NCBI RefSeq assembly: GCF_009930815.1
Contig: NZ_CP022222.1
Span: 3,762,501-3,826,500 of the forward strand
Origin: Bradyrhizobium sp. CCBAU 051011
Lineage (GTDB): Bacteria; Pseudomonadota; Alphaproteobacteria; Rhizobiales; Xanthobacteraceae
Reading direction: 5' to 3'
DNA length: 64,000 nt
This document shows positions 44,396 to 52,560 of the stretch, piece after piece (position 1 is the stretch's first letter; each line of letters begins with the position of its first letter). A program made the position numbers and the translations under genes. The notes beneath the pieces were generated by a model. That model had not been told where the DNA came from. It did no database searches and saw only the letters and a program-made list of their open reading frames with translations.

Positions 44396-44851
44396 TTGAG
44401 CGAACAGATGCATCCGGCAGCGCCACACCATCTGCCGTTCTTTGTCCCTGGTCCGGACGGATCGGACACCCTGATGGTGGTGATGGGGATTTTCCTTGTG
44501 GCCGTCATCCTATGGGTCGGCACCCTGTACTGGAAATTGCATAGCCTGCCGGAGCGCATGGCGCACCGGACGCATAAGCTGCAGTTCGAGATCGTCGCCG
44601 TTCTCGGCTTGATCTCGCTCTTTACCCACATGCATATCTTCTGGATTGCGGGCCTGTTGCTCGCGATGATCGATCTGCCGGATTTCGGCACGCCGCTGCG
44701 CAGCATCGCGGGATCGGTCGAGCGTATTGCCGATGCGGCGCCTGGCCCGCCGCTTGACGAAGAAAAGTTCGAAAATGTCCCGGCGCAGGCCGACGGTCGT
44801 GGCGCCACAAAGGAAGCCGCCGCCAAGCAGGAGGTGCACACCCATGCTTGA
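44396..44851 (+). CDS. Small two-helix membrane protein, partner of HlyD-type adaptor
   Basis: A 151-residue protein with two hydrophobic helices ('TLMVVMGIFLVAVILWVGTL' and 'IVAVLGLISLFTHMHIFWIA') and a charged C-terminal tail. I place the start at TTG 44396 because AGGGGAG lies nine bases upstream; ATG 44408 is too far from it. It overlaps the adaptor gene by eight bases, so the two products are made together and probably work together. No family name is claimed. A perfect FixK box lies 73 bases upstream. Confidence 0.8.
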   Translation: MSEQMHPAAPHHLPFFVPGPDGSDTLMVVMGIFLVAVILWVGTLYWKLHSLPERMAHRTHKLQFEIVAVLGLISLFTHMHIFWIAGLLLAMIDLPDFGTPLRSIAGSVERIADAAPGPPLDEEKFENVPAQADGRGATKEAAAKQEVHTHA

Positions 44852-46076
44852 GCTGATGATCTGCTCGCTTGTGACGATCCTGCCCGACTATCTCTATCGC
44901 CGCTATGCCCAGGGCAAACGGTTCGGCAAGGAGATCACGTTCTTTTCGGTCTGGTATGAACTGCGCTGGGGCATCACCGGCTGCCTGATGCTGACCATCG
45001 GGTTGATCACGATGATCTTCTACTACCATCCCTCGACGACATCGGCGGCGATCTACTTCCGCACGGTGCCGATCCTTCCCGAAGGCTCGGGCCGCGTTGC
45101 CGAGGTGAATGTCGGCTTCAGCGAGGCGGTGAAGAAGGGCGACGTCCTCTTCAGGCTTGATAGTTCGAAACAGCAGGCGGCCCTCGAGACGGCCAAGCGG
45201 AAGATTGCCGAGGTCGATGCGGCGTTGATGAGCGCGCGCTCCGATGTCGTCAAGGCGGAAGCTCAGATCGGCGAAGCGAAAGCCAACCACCAGCAGGCCA
45301 AGGACGAACTGGAGGTCAAGAGCGAGTTGCAGCGCCGCAATCCCGGCATCGTGCCGCAACGCGACATCGAGAAGCTGCAGGTGCTGGTCGATCAGCGGCA
45401 GTCCGGCGTCGATGCTGCGAATGCCGTCAAGGAGTCGGCGGTGTTGCGCGTCTCAACGCTGCTGCCCGCCGAGAAAGCGAGCGCCGAGGCCGCGATGGCG
45501 CAGGCGCAGGTCGACCTCGACAAGACCTACGTTCGAGCAGGCGTCGATGGTCGCGTGGAGCAATTCCTCGTGCGCACCGGCGACGTCGTCAATCAGTTGA
45601 TGCGGCCGGCCGGAGTGTTGATTCCGGAAGGCGCAGGGCGGAGCGTGCTGCAGGCCGGGTTCGGCCAGATCGAGGCCCAGGTCATGAAACCGGGCATGGT
45701 CGCGGAAGCAACCTGCATCTCGAAACCCTGGGTGATTATTCCGCTCGTTGTTACCAGCGTGCAGGACTATATCGCCGCGGGCCAGTTCCGCTCCGGCGAA
45801 CAACTGATCGATCCGCAGAGTCTGCGGCAGCCGGGTACGATCCTCGCCTTCCTGGAGCCGCTGTACAAGGGCGGTCTTGAAGGGGTCACGCCGGGCTCTA
45901 GCTGCATCGTCAATGCCTATACCAGCAATCACGACGTGATCGCCGACCCGAAGACCGGCGCGCTGAAAGGCTTCGCCCTGCATGCCGTCGATGCGACCGG
46001 CCTGGTGCATGCGCTTCTGCTGCGCATCCAGGCGCTGCTGCTGCCGGTCAAGACGCTGGTGCTGAGCGGTCACTGA
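44844..46076 (+). CDS. HlyD-family membrane fusion protein
   Basis: A 410-residue adaptor. A cytoplasmic N-terminus of about 45 residues and one membrane helix ('GITGCLMLTIGLITMIFYY') precede a lipoyl-like domain ('EGSGRVAEVNVGFSEAVKKG'), an alpha hairpin rich in Ala/Lys/Glu (about 125-250), and a second lipoyl half ('TYVRAGVDGRVEQFLVRTGDVV'). This resembles EmrA/YibH-type adaptors rather than MacA. No inner-membrane pump gene is next to it. The small membrane protein upstream and the exported protein downstream are its only neighbours. YibH-like adaptors are often found with a small membrane protein (YiaW/DUF3302 type), which may be the arrangement here. Confidence 0.88.
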   Translation: MLELMICSLVTILPDYLYRRYAQGKRFGKEITFFSVWYELRWGITGCLMLTIGLITMIFYYHPSTTSAAIYFRTVPILPEGSGRVAEVNVGFSEAVKKGDVLFRLDSSKQQAALETAKRKIAEVDAALMSARSDVVKAEAQIGEAKANHQQAKDELEVKSELQRRNPGIVPQRDIEKLQVLVDQRQSGVDAANAVKESAVLRVSTLLPAEKASAEAAMAQAQVDLDKTYVRAGVDGRVEQFLVRTGDVVNQLMRPAGVLIPEGAGRSVLQAGFGQIEAQVMKPGMVAEATCISKPWVIIPLVVTSVQDYIAAGQFRSGEQLIDPQSLRQPGTILAFLEPLYKGGLEGVTPGSSCIVNAYTSNHDVIADPKTGALKGFALHAVDATGLVHALLLRIQALLLPVKTLVLSGH

Positions 46077-46089
46077 GGGGAAAGATGAG

Positions 46090-46506
46090 ATGAATTGCTT
46101 CCACACCAATGCCGTATCTGCGGCGCTCCTGCTTGGCGTCTCGATCGGACTTTGCGGTTCTGCCGGCGCTTTCGATCTCAATGGAGCCTGGGCAAGCGAT
46201 CCGGACAACTGTTCCAAGGTGTTCATGCGCAAGGGCACACAAGTGACTTTCACCGACATGTCCGACGTGTATGGCGGCGGCTTCATCGTGGAGGGCGACC
46301 AGATCACCGGAAAATTCGCGCGCTGCCGCATCAAGGCAAAGAAGGATGAAGGGGCGACCATCAATCTCCTCGCGGCCTGCGCCTCCGACATCATGCTGCA
46401 AAGCGTACAGTTCAATCTCAGGGAAGTGGACGCCAACACCGTCATGCGCCTGTTTCCGGGGATGTCCGGCATGGAAATCAAATACGCGCGCTGTCCGGCG
46501 CTGTAG
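46090..46506 (+). CDS. Small exported hypothetical protein
   Basis: A 138-residue protein with a signal peptide ('AALLLGVSIGLCGSAGA') and a mature part of about 110 residues that starts 'FDLNGAWASDPDNCSKVFM', a lipocalin-like or 'DUF' pattern of small periplasmic proteins. Four Cys in the mature part could form two disulfides. It follows the adaptor gene by 13 bases with a GAGGGGAAAG site, so it belongs to the same FixK-box operon. No function can be assigned. Confidence 0.78.
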   Translation: MNCFHTNAVSAALLLGVSIGLCGSAGAFDLNGAWASDPDNCSKVFMRKGTQVTFTDMSDVYGGGFIVEGDQITGKFARCRIKAKKDEGATINLLAACASDIMLQSVQFNLREVDANTVMRLFPGMSGMEIKYARCPAL

Positions 46507-46529
46507 CGGAACTCCGGTCGGTCGATGCC

Positions 46530-46543
46530 TTGATTCAGGTCAA
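46530..46543. promoter_or_regulatory. Second FixK/Fnr-type box, without an obvious target gene
   Basis: TTGAT-TCAG-GTCAA fits the consensus TTGAY-N4-RTCAA and shares its spacer with the box at 44310. It lies just after the exported-protein gene in the 367-base gap 46507-46873. The only plus-strand frame downstream (from 46679) encodes a hydrophobic start and then runs antisense into the SIS gene, so the target may be lost, be a short RNA, or be that small frame. Confidence 0.65.
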
Positions 46544-46873
46544 GGCCGCTACTCGCCAGTGGTGCCGGATGATCGAAGGGGAGCTTCGCTGGCACCGGTC
46601 GGCTTGATGTCGAACGAGCCTCGCCAAGGGCGGCTGATCGGATCGTCCGCCGCCTGATGCACTGCCCGAGCACGCCGCATGAACCCGATGAGATTGCCGA
46701 CCTGGCTGCGGATCGCCTTGGTGGCCGGCCTGTTCCTGCTGGTCGCAGGCAACAAGACGGGTACCGCGATTTCGTTTTTGAACGCGGGCGAAAGCCGGTC
46801 GCCGCTTGACGGTCGAATTGCGTTGACCGCACGGGCGCCATGTCTGGTGCCCCCGCTTTCGTTCAGTCCGCCG

Positions 46874-47887
46874 TCAAAACGTCTCGGTAATCTTGCTCAG
46901 GCGAGGGGGACGATCCGGGTCGAATCCGCAGGCGCGCGCTGTCTGTTCGATCATCCGATAGGCCGGAACGAGCATGGTGATCGGGTCGGTGGCGGGGTCA
47001 TCCTCGGCCAGCCAGGGCAGCGAGCCATGCGGCCCGCCGCATAGATGCAGCGCGATCTCCTGCGCGCGCAATTCTTCTGCCAGCGCGTCAACAGTAGCCG
47101 CCGTTTCATCCCTGAGGCGCATCATGACAACCGGCGTGCGCGATGACAACGCGGCGCGCGGCCCATGCTGCAGCTCCGCGGCGCTCAGACCAATGGAAGG
47201 CAGGCGCAGGATTTCCGAAAGTTTGAGCGCGATCTCCCGCGCCGAGCCGAGACCAAGACCCCGCGCCGCCACAAACACGGCTGACGCCTTGGCGAGATCA
47301 TCGGCAATCTCGGACCAGTCGAGCGCCAGCGCGCTGTGCAGGCGCTCGGGCAGCCTGTCGAGGGCTGACCGCAGCGCCCGATCTTCCGCCAGCTCGGCAA
47401 CAAGTTCGGCGCCAGCGGCCATCGAGCCGATCACGGTCTTGGTCGCCGCCACGGAGTGCTCTTGGCCGGCTTCGATCGGAACGACGAACTCGGCTTCGTC
47501 AGCTACCGGCGACGACGTCGCATTGACGATAGCGATGGTGCGGGCGCCCGCGGCGCGCGCCGACCTGGTCGCCGCGACGAGATCGGGGCTGCGCCCGGAT
47601 TGCGAGATCACGATGAACAGCGCATGGCGCAGCATCAAGGGCGTGCGAAATGCCGTGATCACCGAAGGAGCGCTGGCTGAGACGGGAAGGCGAAGCCGCG
47701 TCTCGACGAGGTATCTTAAGAAAACCCCGGCATGCCCGGAGCTTCCGCGGCCGCACACGACGCACAGGGGGGCAGAGCCAATCCCAATTCGCTGCGCGAT
47801 GTCGCGCGTGGCGGGGCGGTTGCGAACAATGTTGGCGACAACATCCGCGCTTTCCCCGATTTCGCTCGCCATTGCGGATGACGTCAC
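46874..47887 (-). CDS. SIS-domain sugar isomerase/deaminase (GlmS C-terminal/NagB-II-like)
   Basis: A 337-residue protein with two SIS domains: 'CVVCGRGSSGHAGVFLRYLVE' and 'FIVISQSGRSPDLVAATR' in the first, 'VFVAARGLGLGSAREIALKLSE' and 'ELQHGPRAAL' in the second. It resembles the isomerase half of glucosamine-6-phosphate synthase without the glutaminase domain, the pattern of NagB-II deaminases. It should convert glucosamine-6-phosphate to fructose-6-phosphate and ammonia, closing the route from NagA. It overlaps murQ by four bases. Confidence 0.88.
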   Translation of the reverse strand: MTSSAMASEIGESADVVANIVRNRPATRDIAQRIGIGSAPLCVVCGRGSSGHAGVFLRYLVETRLRLPVSASAPSVITAFRTPLMLRHALFIVISQSGRSPDLVAATRSARAAGARTIAIVNATSSPVADEAEFVVPIEAGQEHSVAATKTVIGSMAAGAELVAELAEDRALRSALDRLPERLHSALALDWSEIADDLAKASAVFVAARGLGLGSAREIALKLSEILRLPSIGLSAAELQHGPRAALSSRTPVVMMRLRDETAATVDALAEELRAQEIALHLCGGPHGSLPWLAEDDPATDPITMLVPAYRMIEQTARACGFDPDRPPRLSKITETF

Positions 47888-48876
47888 GGCTCAACCGCTC
47901 CGCCTTGCTTGCGTGCCGCCGCTGCCTTGGGATGCCGGTCATGATCCTTGGTGAGCTCGGCAAACACGCGCCGAAGGTTGCCGTCACAGTTTTTCAGAAT
48001 GGTCTCGGCATCAACCCTGTCGACACCCAACGCCAGAAGGCTTGCCGTCTTGATGTCTCCCTCGGCCTGCTCAAGCGAGCGTGCCGCGTGCGACGGATCG
48101 CAGCGGGCGATTTGCGCCACCATGGCCTCGGCGCGCCGCTTCAGCTTGGCATTGGTCGGCTGCATGTTGACCATCATGCCGCGATACACCCGGCCAAGGC
48201 GCAGCATGATCCCCGACGAAATCAGGTTGAGCACAACTTTCTGGGCTGTGCCTGCCTTCATCCGGGTGGAGCCGGCGATCAGCTCGCGGCCGGTCTCGAT
48301 CAGGATCGGAAACTTTGCCGATTCCAGCAGCGCGGTGCCGGGATTGTTGGCGATACCGATCGTCACTGCACCGAAAGAGCCTGCCTGCTGCAGCGCCGCG
48401 ACTGTGAATGGCGTTGTCCCGCTGGCAGCAACGGCGATCACCACGTCGTGCGGTGTGAGCCGCGCGGCATTGATCTGCGCGACTGCATCATCGACATCAT
48501 CCTCCGCGCCCTCGATGCTGGTAACGAACGCGCTGTCGCCGCCGGCGACGATGAAACGGACGCGCTCCCTGGGCCAGGCGAAGGTCGGCATCAGCTCGGC
48601 GCCATCCTGGACCGCCACGCGGCTCGAGGTGCCGGCGCCGACATACACGATGCGACCGCGATCGCCCAGCGCCGCCTTGGCCGCTTCGGTCGCCGCAGTG
48701 ATCGCGGGAAGGGCGTGACCAATCGCCGCGACTGCCGCAAGCTGGCCCTCCCACATCGCTTCCATCGCTGACGTCAGCGACCATGCATCAAGATCGGCAA
48801 AGCGGGGATCGACTTCTTCGGTGGCCATATAGTTGATCCATGTGCCATCAAACGCGGAACTTCGAAGCCTGTTCAT
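47884..48876 (-). CDS. murQ: N-acetylmuramic acid 6-phosphate etherase
   Basis: A SIS-fold lyase that cleaves D-lactate from MurNAc-6-phosphate to give GlcNAc-6-phosphate. 'IVYVGAGTSSRVAVQDGAEL', 'AVAASGTTPFTVAAL' and 'AGSTRMKAGTAQKVVLNLI' are MurQ hallmarks, with the catalytic Glu in the first motif region ('QDGAEL'). The start is either ATG 48876 (330 residues, overlapping the kinase gene) or ATG 48828 (MATEEVDPRF, 314 residues); family length favours the shorter, operon overlap the longer. Peptidoglycan recycling is the clear context. Confidence 0.9.
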   Translation of the reverse strand: MNRLRSSAFDGTWINYMATEEVDPRFADLDAWSLTSAMEAMWEGQLAAVAAIGHALPAITAATEAAKAALGDRGRIVYVGAGTSSRVAVQDGAELMPTFAWPRERVRFIVAGGDSAFVTSIEGAEDDVDDAVAQINAARLTPHDVVIAVAASGTTPFTVAALQQAGSFGAVTIGIANNPGTALLESAKFPILIETGRELIAGSTRMKAGTAQKVVLNLISSGIMLRLGRVYRGMMVNMQPTNAKLKRRAEAMVAQIARCDPSHAARSLEQAEGDIKTASLLALGVDRVDAETILKNCDGNLRRVFAELTKDHDRHPKAAAARKQGGAVEP

Positions 48877-49795
48877 GGTCAGATTCTCTGTCCGTCTCTG
48901 TCTCCGTTTCCCTCTTGGGCAGGTCAAGCCGTCCTCGCGCCAGCAGAAGCGCGCCGGCCGCCGCGTCGGCATCGGGACGCCTCAGGCGAGCGCGCAGGTC
49001 AGGCGTCAGCCAGGGCGTCATGGCATCGGCCAGCCCGCCCACCAGCGAGAGTCGGTCAATTCCCCTCGCCAGGAACAGATCGAGCAGATCGCCAATGGCA
49101 TCGGCCGCACGTTCGACGATGCGACGGCCGACCGGATCGCCCTGATTGGCGTGTCGCATCACGATCGGCGCAAACGCAGCGTAGTCTGCGGCCCTGGCTT
49201 CTTCAGACCAAGCCACCGCCTGATAAGGATCATGATCGAATGCGCCCAGCACCTCTGAAAGCAATGGGGTCAGTTCGCCGCGGCGATCCGCGGCCCGCAG
49301 CGCCAGTCGAACGACGTGGAGGCCGATATCGGCACCGCTGCCTTCGTCCGACACAGGAAAACCGTAGCCGGCGATACGGATTTCGCGACCGTCGATCAGG
49401 CCGACGCCGACCGAACCTGTGCCGGCTACCACGATGGCCCCGTCCGCGCCGCTATGGGCGCCGAGACAGGCCGCGAGGCCGTCGCTGGTGAAGATGACGG
49501 ACGCAAAGGGATGCGCGATCTTGTTGAGCGCCGCTTCCGCGCCCCGGCGACCAAGACCGGCAAGGCCAATTCCGGCGTGCATTCGCGCGAAATCCTCGTG
49601 CGTCAGTCCGGCCTGTGCGGCGGCCGCTTCGGTGGCCTCCATGATCGACCGCCAGGCCTTCTCGAAGCCAATCCGCGTCGTGGCAGGCCCCGAGCTCGCT
49701 GTTCCGAGTACCCCGCCGTTTTCGTCTTCGATCCGGGCGCGGCAGCGAGTTCCGCCGCCATCAATGCCGAGATACGTGGTACCTTTTGTTCCCAT
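48848..49795 (-). CDS. BadF/BcrA-type ATPase, N-acetylglucosamine (or MurNAc) kinase
   Basis: A 315-residue ASKHA-fold kinase. The phosphate-1 motif is 'YLGIDGGGTRCRARI', phosphate-2 is 'AIVVAGTGSVGVGL', 'GFPVSDEGSGADIG' is the GlcNAc-kinase signature, and the adenosine motif is 'RLSLVGGLADAMTP'. It should phosphorylate GlcNAc or a related amino sugar before MurQ or NagA acts. The C-terminus ends in an odd Glu/Thr/Arg stretch ('KRETETETDRESDHEQ') encoded by short CGTCTCTGTCTC-like repeats, apparently a recent extension. Confidence 0.88.
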   Translation of the reverse strand: MGTKGTTYLGIDGGGTRCRARIEDENGGVLGTASSGPATTRIGFEKAWRSIMEATEAAAAQAGLTHEDFARMHAGIGLAGLGRRGAEAALNKIAHPFASVIFTSDGLAACLGAHSGADGAIVVAGTGSVGVGLIDGREIRIAGYGFPVSDEGSGADIGLHVVRLALRAADRRGELTPLLSEVLGAFDHDPYQAVAWSEEARAADYAAFAPIVMRHANQGDPVGRRIVERAADAIGDLLDLFLARGIDRLSLVGGLADAMTPWLTPDLRARLRRPDADAAAGALLLARGRLDLPKRETETETDRESDHEQASKFRV

Positions 49796-49865
49796 GGAAA
49801 GTTAACGCGAAGGTTTCCCTCCGGGTCCTCCCGAGCTCCTTGGTGTACATATGAAGTCTTGTGCA

Positions 49866-49884
49866 GGACTCGTCTCACGAGTCC
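49866..49884. promoter_or_regulatory. Palindrome in the divergent kinase/nagA promoter region
   Basis: GGACTCG-TCTCA-CGAGTCC is a perfect seven-base inverted repeat in the 111-base gap between the divergent amino-sugar genes, 23 bases before the nagA start. It may be an operator controlling both directions, or a leader hairpin of nagA. No regulator gene lies within the locus. Confidence 0.55.
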
Positions 49885-49906
49885 GTGACTTATCCTTCTC
49901 GGATCA

Positions 49907-51094
49907 ATGCTGATGGGCCATTTGGGTTCTTCCTCCCTCACGGTTGCCGCGCAGCGCATCTTTGATGGTGCCGACATGCGCGGGCCGGGGGCGGTCAGGA
50001 TCTCACAGGGGCGGATTGAAAGCATCACTTTCGGCGAGGCGGCGGCGCGGGCCTCAATCCAGCTTCCCGCGGACGCGATCCTCGCACCCGGATTCATCGA
50101 CATCCAGGTGAACGGAGGCGGAGGCGTTCTTCTCAACGACCAGCCCACGGAGGCTGGCGTTCGACGCATCGTTGAGGCGCACCGCAAGGCGGGGACCACG
50201 GGCTGCTTGCCGACCCTCATCACCGATCGCAGCGAGGTCATCGAGCGATTGGCTGCGGTCGCCGAGGCCAGTCTGAAGATTCCCGGTGTTCTCGGCTTTC
50301 ATCTGGAAGGACCGGCCCTCAACCGGTCTCGCAAGGGCATTCATCCGGAGGCCGAGATACGCGTGCCCGATCAGCGCGATCTGGCCGCGATCAAGCGTTT
50401 TGGGGGATGCGGCCGCTCCATGGTGACCCTGGCCCCGGAATGCGTGCCCGCGTCCATGATCGATGAATTGATCGGCGCCGGGTTGCGTATCGCCGCCGGC
50501 CATAGCGACGCCACCGCGACCCAAATCGGGCCGGCGGTCGATCGCGGTGTCTCGGGGGTGACCCATCTGTTCAATGCCATGTCGCAGCTAAACGCCCGGC
50601 AGCCGGGCTTGGTCGGCGCCGCACTTGATGATGACCGGCTGTTTGCAGGGATCATCTGCGATGGCATCCACGTTGATCGCGCCGCTTTGTGTGTGGCCTT
50701 CCGCTGCAAGGGGCGCGACCGCTTGATGCTGGTCACCGATGCCATGCCATTGGTAGGTACGAACGACCGGCAATTCGTGCTGCAGGGAAGGCAGATCACG
50801 TTGCACGAAAATCGCCTGACCGGTCCCGATGGCACACTCGCGGGCGCGCACCTCACCATGATCGAGGCGGTGCGCAACGCTGTTGCGCTGCTCGGAATCT
50901 CCCTTGCAGATGCCCTCATCATGGCCTCGCGGACTTCAGCGGCATTCCTGGGCCTTGAGTCCGAGCTTGGACGGATCGCGCCCGGATACCGCGCCGACCT
51001 TGTCGCCTTCAATCCGAACTTTGAAGTCGTCGGCACGTGGATAGGCGGTGTCGGTTCGATGGACGACGCGAGCGAAGCTTCTCAAGGAGGCTAG
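49907..51094 (+). CDS. nagA: N-acetylglucosamine-6-phosphate deacetylase
   Basis: A 395-residue amidohydrolase that removes acetate from GlcNAc-6-phosphate. It has 'PGFIDIQVNGGGGVLLND', 'LGFHLEGPALNRSRKGIHP' (metal-binding Glu), 'IAAGHSDATATQI' and 'GVTHLFNAMSQL' (metal-binding His residues), and 'LMLVTDAMPLVG' (catalytic Asp). All active-site motifs are intact. The start is ATG 49907 or the nearby ATG 49913. It is divergent from the kinase-murQ-SIS genes, and together these form a complete amino-sugar route to fructose-6-phosphate. Confidence 0.93.
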   Translation: MLMGHLGSSSLTVAAQRIFDGADMRGPGAVRISQGRIESITFGEAAARASIQLPADAILAPGFIDIQVNGGGGVLLNDQPTEAGVRRIVEAHRKAGTTGCLPTLITDRSEVIERLAAVAEASLKIPGVLGFHLEGPALNRSRKGIHPEAEIRVPDQRDLAAIKRFGGCGRSMVTLAPECVPASMIDELIGAGLRIAAGHSDATATQIGPAVDRGVSGVTHLFNAMSQLNARQPGLVGAALDDDRLFAGIICDGIHVDRAALCVAFRCKGRDRLMLVTDAMPLVGTNDRQFVLQGRQITLHENRLTGPDGTLAGAHLTMIEAVRNAVALLGISLADALIMASRTSAAFLGLESELGRIAPGYRADLVAFNPNFEVVGTWIGGVGSMDDASEASQGG

Positions 51095-52297
51095 ATGCGA
51101 AACCATCCCATCATCGTGCAAAAATATGGCGGTGTCTGCCTTGAAACACCGGCGAAAATTCGCGCGGTTGCGCGCAGTCTCGCTGATCTGCATGGCCGTG
51201 GTCATCGTGTCGTGGCGATCGTCTCGGCCATGGGCAAGACCACCGACCAATTGATCCAGATGGCTTATCAGGTCAGCCCTGCTCCCAATCGCCGTGAACT
51301 CGACATGCTGCTAACGACCGGTGAGCGCATCAGCATGTCACTGATGAGCATGGCACTTGCCGATCTCGGCGTGCCCGCGATCAGCTTCACCGGCAGCCAG
51401 GCCGGCGTGATGACCGACGACTCCCATTCCTCCGCGCGCATTCTGGATGTACGGCCCATTCGCGTGCGCGAGGAACTTGATCGTGGGCGCGTTGTGGTGT
51501 TGGCAGGATTTCAGGGCGTGAACCCGGCGACCCGGGAGATCACCACGCTGGGCCGGGGCGGCAGCGATACCACGGCCGTTGCGATGGCCGCAGCATTGAA
51601 GGCCGAACGCTGTGAAATCATCAAGGAGGTCGACGGAATTTGTTCGGCCGATCCGCGCATCGTGCCGGACGCAAAACCCCTGCGGCAAGTGGACTTCGCA
51701 TCCCTGTCGGAGATGTGCTTCTGGGGTGCAAAGGTCCTGCATTTTCGCAGCGTAGAGCTGGCGCAAAGTCAGGATGTACCTCTGGTTCTCAAGCGGTGGG
51801 GTGGCGTTGAACACAGTACGCAAGTGATGAAAGAGGTTGCAGGCATGGAAAATGGAAAAGCTCTGGCCGTCAATTCGATCGCGCGCATTGAGCATGTGGA
51901 AATCGATTCCAAAGATCTCAATCATGGTTTCGAGAAGTTCGCGCAGCATCTCAAGCAGAACAGTCTGTCCTGGCCGCAACTCCTCGACTCCGGCTTCACC
52001 GCTGGAAAAACCAGCATAACCGTGGCCTGCGATTCAGAGTGGCTTGATGCGCTGTTGCGCACGCTGGAGCAGAGCCAGGATCTGCGCAAGCAGCGCGAGG
52101 CTTCAAGCGCGGTGACTCTCACCTGCTTCGGTGCCATTTTGCCGGAATTGCCGTTCACCGCGTTGCAGGTTCTCGCACATCACGGGATTGTCTCCGACAA
52201 GTACGCGATGTCGCCAAATTCGGTCAGCCTGTTTGTCCCCGTGGAGACTCGGGAAGCCGCGGTTAAGGCGTTGCATTCGCTTGTCCAGCAAACATAG
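51095..52297 (+). CDS. Aspartokinase-family protein (atypical paralogue)
   Basis: A 400-residue member of the amino-acid-kinase family, closest to aspartate kinase. '[20 protein letters not shown]', 'LAGFQGV' and '[21 protein letters not shown]' are intact, followed by '[13 protein letters not shown]'. The N-terminal motif, normally KFGGTSV, reads QKYGGVCLE. The C-terminal ACT region (about 270-400) looks degenerate, which hints at loss of lysine/threonine feedback. The ATG follows the nagA stop with no gap, so it is co-transcribed with an amino-sugar gene. It might serve diaminopimelate supply for peptidoglycan or act on another acidic substrate. Confidence 0.87.
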   Translation: MRNHPIIVQKYGGVCLETPAKIRAVARSLADLHGRGHRVVAIVSAMGKTTDQLIQMAYQVSPAPNRRELDMLLTTGERISMSLMSMALADLGVPAISFTGSQAGVMTDDSHSSARILDVRPIRVREELDRGRVVVLAGFQGVNPATREITTLGRGGSDTTAVAMAAALKAERCEIIKEVDGICSADPRIVPDAKPLRQVDFASLSEMCFWGAKVLHFRSVELAQSQDVPLVLKRWGGVEHSTQVMKEVAGMENGKALAVNSIARIEHVEIDSKDLNHGFEKFAQHLKQNSLSWPQLLDSGFTAGKTSITVACDSEWLDALLRTLEQSQDLRKQREASSAVTLTCFGAILPELPFTALQVLAHHGIVSDKYAMSPNSVSLFVPVETREAAVKALHSLVQQT

Positions 52298-52516
52298 GTT
52301 CAGCGGCGAGAGCAGCCAGCCAAGTCCGGCCGATAGCCGAGTGTCCCTGGCACAAGTCTGGTCGTGGCTCCCCCCCGTCGACGCGACCATCGCACAGGCA
52401 CGCACGTCGTAAGCCTCGCTTAGTTCGAGCAAATGTGAACGTCGGCTCCTTGCGGACATTGAGGCCGCCCCAGCGAACGAAACCAACGCTCCTCAACCCT
52501 AACCTTCGTGGAGACC

Positions 52517-52547
52517 GCGGCGTGGGCGGTCCATCCGCCCACGCCGC
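52517..52547 (-). terminator. Long GC hairpin after the cyclase gene
   Basis: A perfect 13-base stem, GCGGCGTGGGCGG with CCGCCCACGCCGC and the loop TCCAT, lies 13 bases past the end of the minus-strand cyclase gene. The T-run is missing, but stem strength and position suggest a terminator. The aspartokinase gene ends 220 bases to the left, so it may also serve that side. The rest of 52298-52560 holds nothing recognisable. Confidence 0.6.
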
Positions 52548-52560
52548 CAATGCGCCCTCG

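Noticed and set aside
46679..47044. A 121-codon plus-strand frame with a hydrophobic start
   Set aside because: Most of it is antisense to the SIS gene and composition becomes non-protein-like after about 45 codons; kept only as a possible target of the second FixK box.
52263..52550. A 95-codon minus-strand frame after the aspartokinase gene
   Set aside because: It runs through the terminator hairpin, has no ribosome site and an Arg/Pro-rich random composition.
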